This document shows, piece after piece, positions 5,228 to 6,035 of a DNA stretch of 6,035 nucleotides. Origin of the DNA: an uncultured Anaerosolibacter sp. (lineage in GTDB: Bacteria > Bacillota_A > Clostridia > Peptostreptococcales > Thermotaleaceae); NCBI GenBank assembly GCA_937948705.1, contig CALECF010000073.1:1-6035 (forward strand), in the 5' to 3' direction. Every line of letters starts with the position of its first letter. Within the stretch, counting starts at the first letter, position 1. The notes beneath the pieces were generated by a model. That model made no database searches, was not told the DNA's origin, and saw only the letters and a program-made list of their open reading frames with translations. A program made the position numbers and the translations under genes.

Positions 5228-5564
5228 TTGAATTATCTAAGCAATCATTATTACTCATCTCATAAGCAAAATTATTCTATAAACAGCTTTGTACACTTTA
5301 TTGGTCCCAATCCTGTCACCAGCTTTTAACCTATTCCAAAATACCCGAGAATTCACCCTTCTAGCTTTATCGGACTCTTTTCCAGCTGATCGCGAAGCAT
5401 TTGCCAGAGAGGTTCAACGAGTCAATCGTGAATTTCCTACCACCTATTCCCTTTATTTTGGAACGCTTCCATGCTCTTGTGGGCTCAGTTGTGAAAAACA
5501 GGCGCAAAATAAGCCTGTATTCTATTACAGGCTTATTTCTTCTAGTCTAAAGCACTCTCAATAA
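5228..5564 (+). pseudogene. Frameshifted plus-strand gene remnant of unknown function
   Basis: A textbook ribosome site, AAGGAGG (5214-5220), stands seven bases before TTG 5228. That frame gives only 33 residues (MNYLSNHYYSS... to PVTSF) and stops at TAA 5327-5329. The reading continues naturally in the next frame as NLFQNTREFTLLALSDSF, DREAFAREVQRVNREF and a CSCGLSC motif, to a stop at 5562-5564. One extra T in the TTTT at 5324-5327 would explain the break. Joined, the product would be about 111 residues. Its end runs through the hairpin at 5507-5538, and the last codons are antisense to the peptidase gene, so the original 3' end is probably lost. I do not recognise the family. A genuine 33-residue peptide is an alternative. 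Confidence 0.45.
5507..5538. terminator. Bidirectional terminator hairpin
   Basis: AAATAAGCCTGTA and TACAGGCTTATTT form a perfect 13-bp stem with a six-base loop (5520-5525). On the minus strand it begins three bases after the stop of the M15 peptidase and ends in TTATTTT. On the plus strand it ends in TTATTTCTTCT. It can end transcription of the peptidase gene and of the converging plus-strand remnant. Confidence 0.88.
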
Positions 5565-6035
5565 TCTGTATATAGCTTCTTGTAGTATCGTCCAGTGAAG
5601 AAAGTCCCTCGTGCCAATGCTGATCTGGCTTTGCTTTTTCTGAAAAGTATCTGGCCTTCAATATTAACTCTGGTCGATACTCGAAATGTAGAATGTCAAA
5701 ATGCGCCCATTTTCCACCCCATACGAACCGATTGTTCTCAAAAACCTTTACAATTTCCCTTGGATATACTGCCAGCCTTTTTTCACCCTCCTCCCGTGTA
5801 GCCCATTTCCAATAATCCTTATTGTTTCTCGCAAGGTCTATGGCCGTTCCAAAGGCATGGGGACTAAGCTGTCCTGTTCCTGCAATATTCCTATAATTGA
5901 AGGTGCCACTCATGGGAAATACAAAAGGATAGATCTTAGGGTTATTTCCTGCCATTGGCACTAATTCATCCATTACAAGATCTAGAGCTTCTGCTGCACC
6001 ATTTTGTTCATTAAATAGAAGATGTTGAGGTCCTG
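5542..6035 (-). CDS. M15-family (VanY/CwlK-like) peptidoglycan peptidase, N-terminus cut off
   Basis: The frame is open to the right edge, so the gene starts outside; 164 residues are visible. It is a zinc peptidase acting on peptidoglycan peptides (D-Ala-D-Ala carboxypeptidase or L-Ala-D-Glu endopeptidase type). Counting from the internal ATG at 5973, the zinc ligands are H39 and D46 in SPHAFGTAIDL and H96 in DILHFEYRPEL. D93, three residues before H96, is in the place of the catalytic acid. WGGKW before it is also typical. The upstream part (QHLLFNEQNGAAEALDLVM, and PFVFPMSGTFNYRNIAGT) fits a VanY-type protein that continues further. The ATG at 5973 lacks a Shine-Dalgarno and splits the conserved region, so it is not the start. 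A signal peptide or membrane anchor would be expected in the missing part. Exact substrate bond is not determined. Confidence 0.9.
   Translation of the reverse strand, partial: GPQHLLFNEQNGAAEALDLVMDELVPMAGNNPKIYPFVFPMSGTFNYRNIAGTGQLSPHAFGTAIDLARNNKDYWKWATREEGEKRLAVYPREIVKVFENNRFVWGGKWAHFDILHFEYRPELILKARYFSEKAKPDQHWHEGLSSLDDTTRSYIQIIESALD

Noticed and set aside
5595..5964. Plus-strand frames opposite the M15 peptidase
   Set aside because: They are shadows of the conserved zinc-peptidase frame.

Overview
The window looks like a chromosomal segment of a low-GC Gram-positive bacterium, most likely a clostridium. The reasons are AT-rich spacers, strong Shine-Dalgarno sites of the AAGGAGG type, a T-box leader, a type I cyclic-di-GMP riboswitch and U-tailed intrinsic terminators. 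I cannot name the species. All recognisable genes lie on the minus strand; the only plus-strand coding signal is a broken fragment at 5228-5564.

Reading in the direction of minus-strand transcription (right to left): a zinc peptidase of the M15/VanY type enters from the right edge and ends at 5542, followed by a strong two-way hairpin terminator (5507-5538). A degraded plus-strand reading frame and an AT-rich spacer follow. At 4957-4573 there is a long leader with a convincing c-di-GMP-I (GEMM-I) aptamer fused to an intrinsic terminator. It controls a secreted, acidic, multidomain surface-type protein (3154-4572) that has its own terminator at 3062-3100.

Next comes a dead threonine/serine dehydratase gene (2206-3062) with a frameshift, an internal deletion and a nonsense codon. 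Then comes a two-gene unit: a nitrilase-superfamily amidohydrolase (1181-2053) and a GNAT acyltransferase (362-1060). These correspond to the two halves of the fused Bacillus YhcX protein. Their shared leader carries two perfect, inverted DnaA-box-like sequences. At the left edge a promoter and a T-box leader with a leucine (CUC) specifier drive a gene outside the window, probably leucyl-tRNA synthetase or a leucine biosynthesis or transport gene.

The most notable part is the riboswitch-controlled surface protein. The terminator's 5' arm uses the same bases as the conserved 3' end of the aptamer, which suggests that c-di-GMP turns expression on. An additional structured leader of about 250 nt separates the terminator from the start codon. 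A near-perfect inverted repeat brackets the whole switch. No CRISPR array, tRNA, rRNA or intact mobile element was seen.
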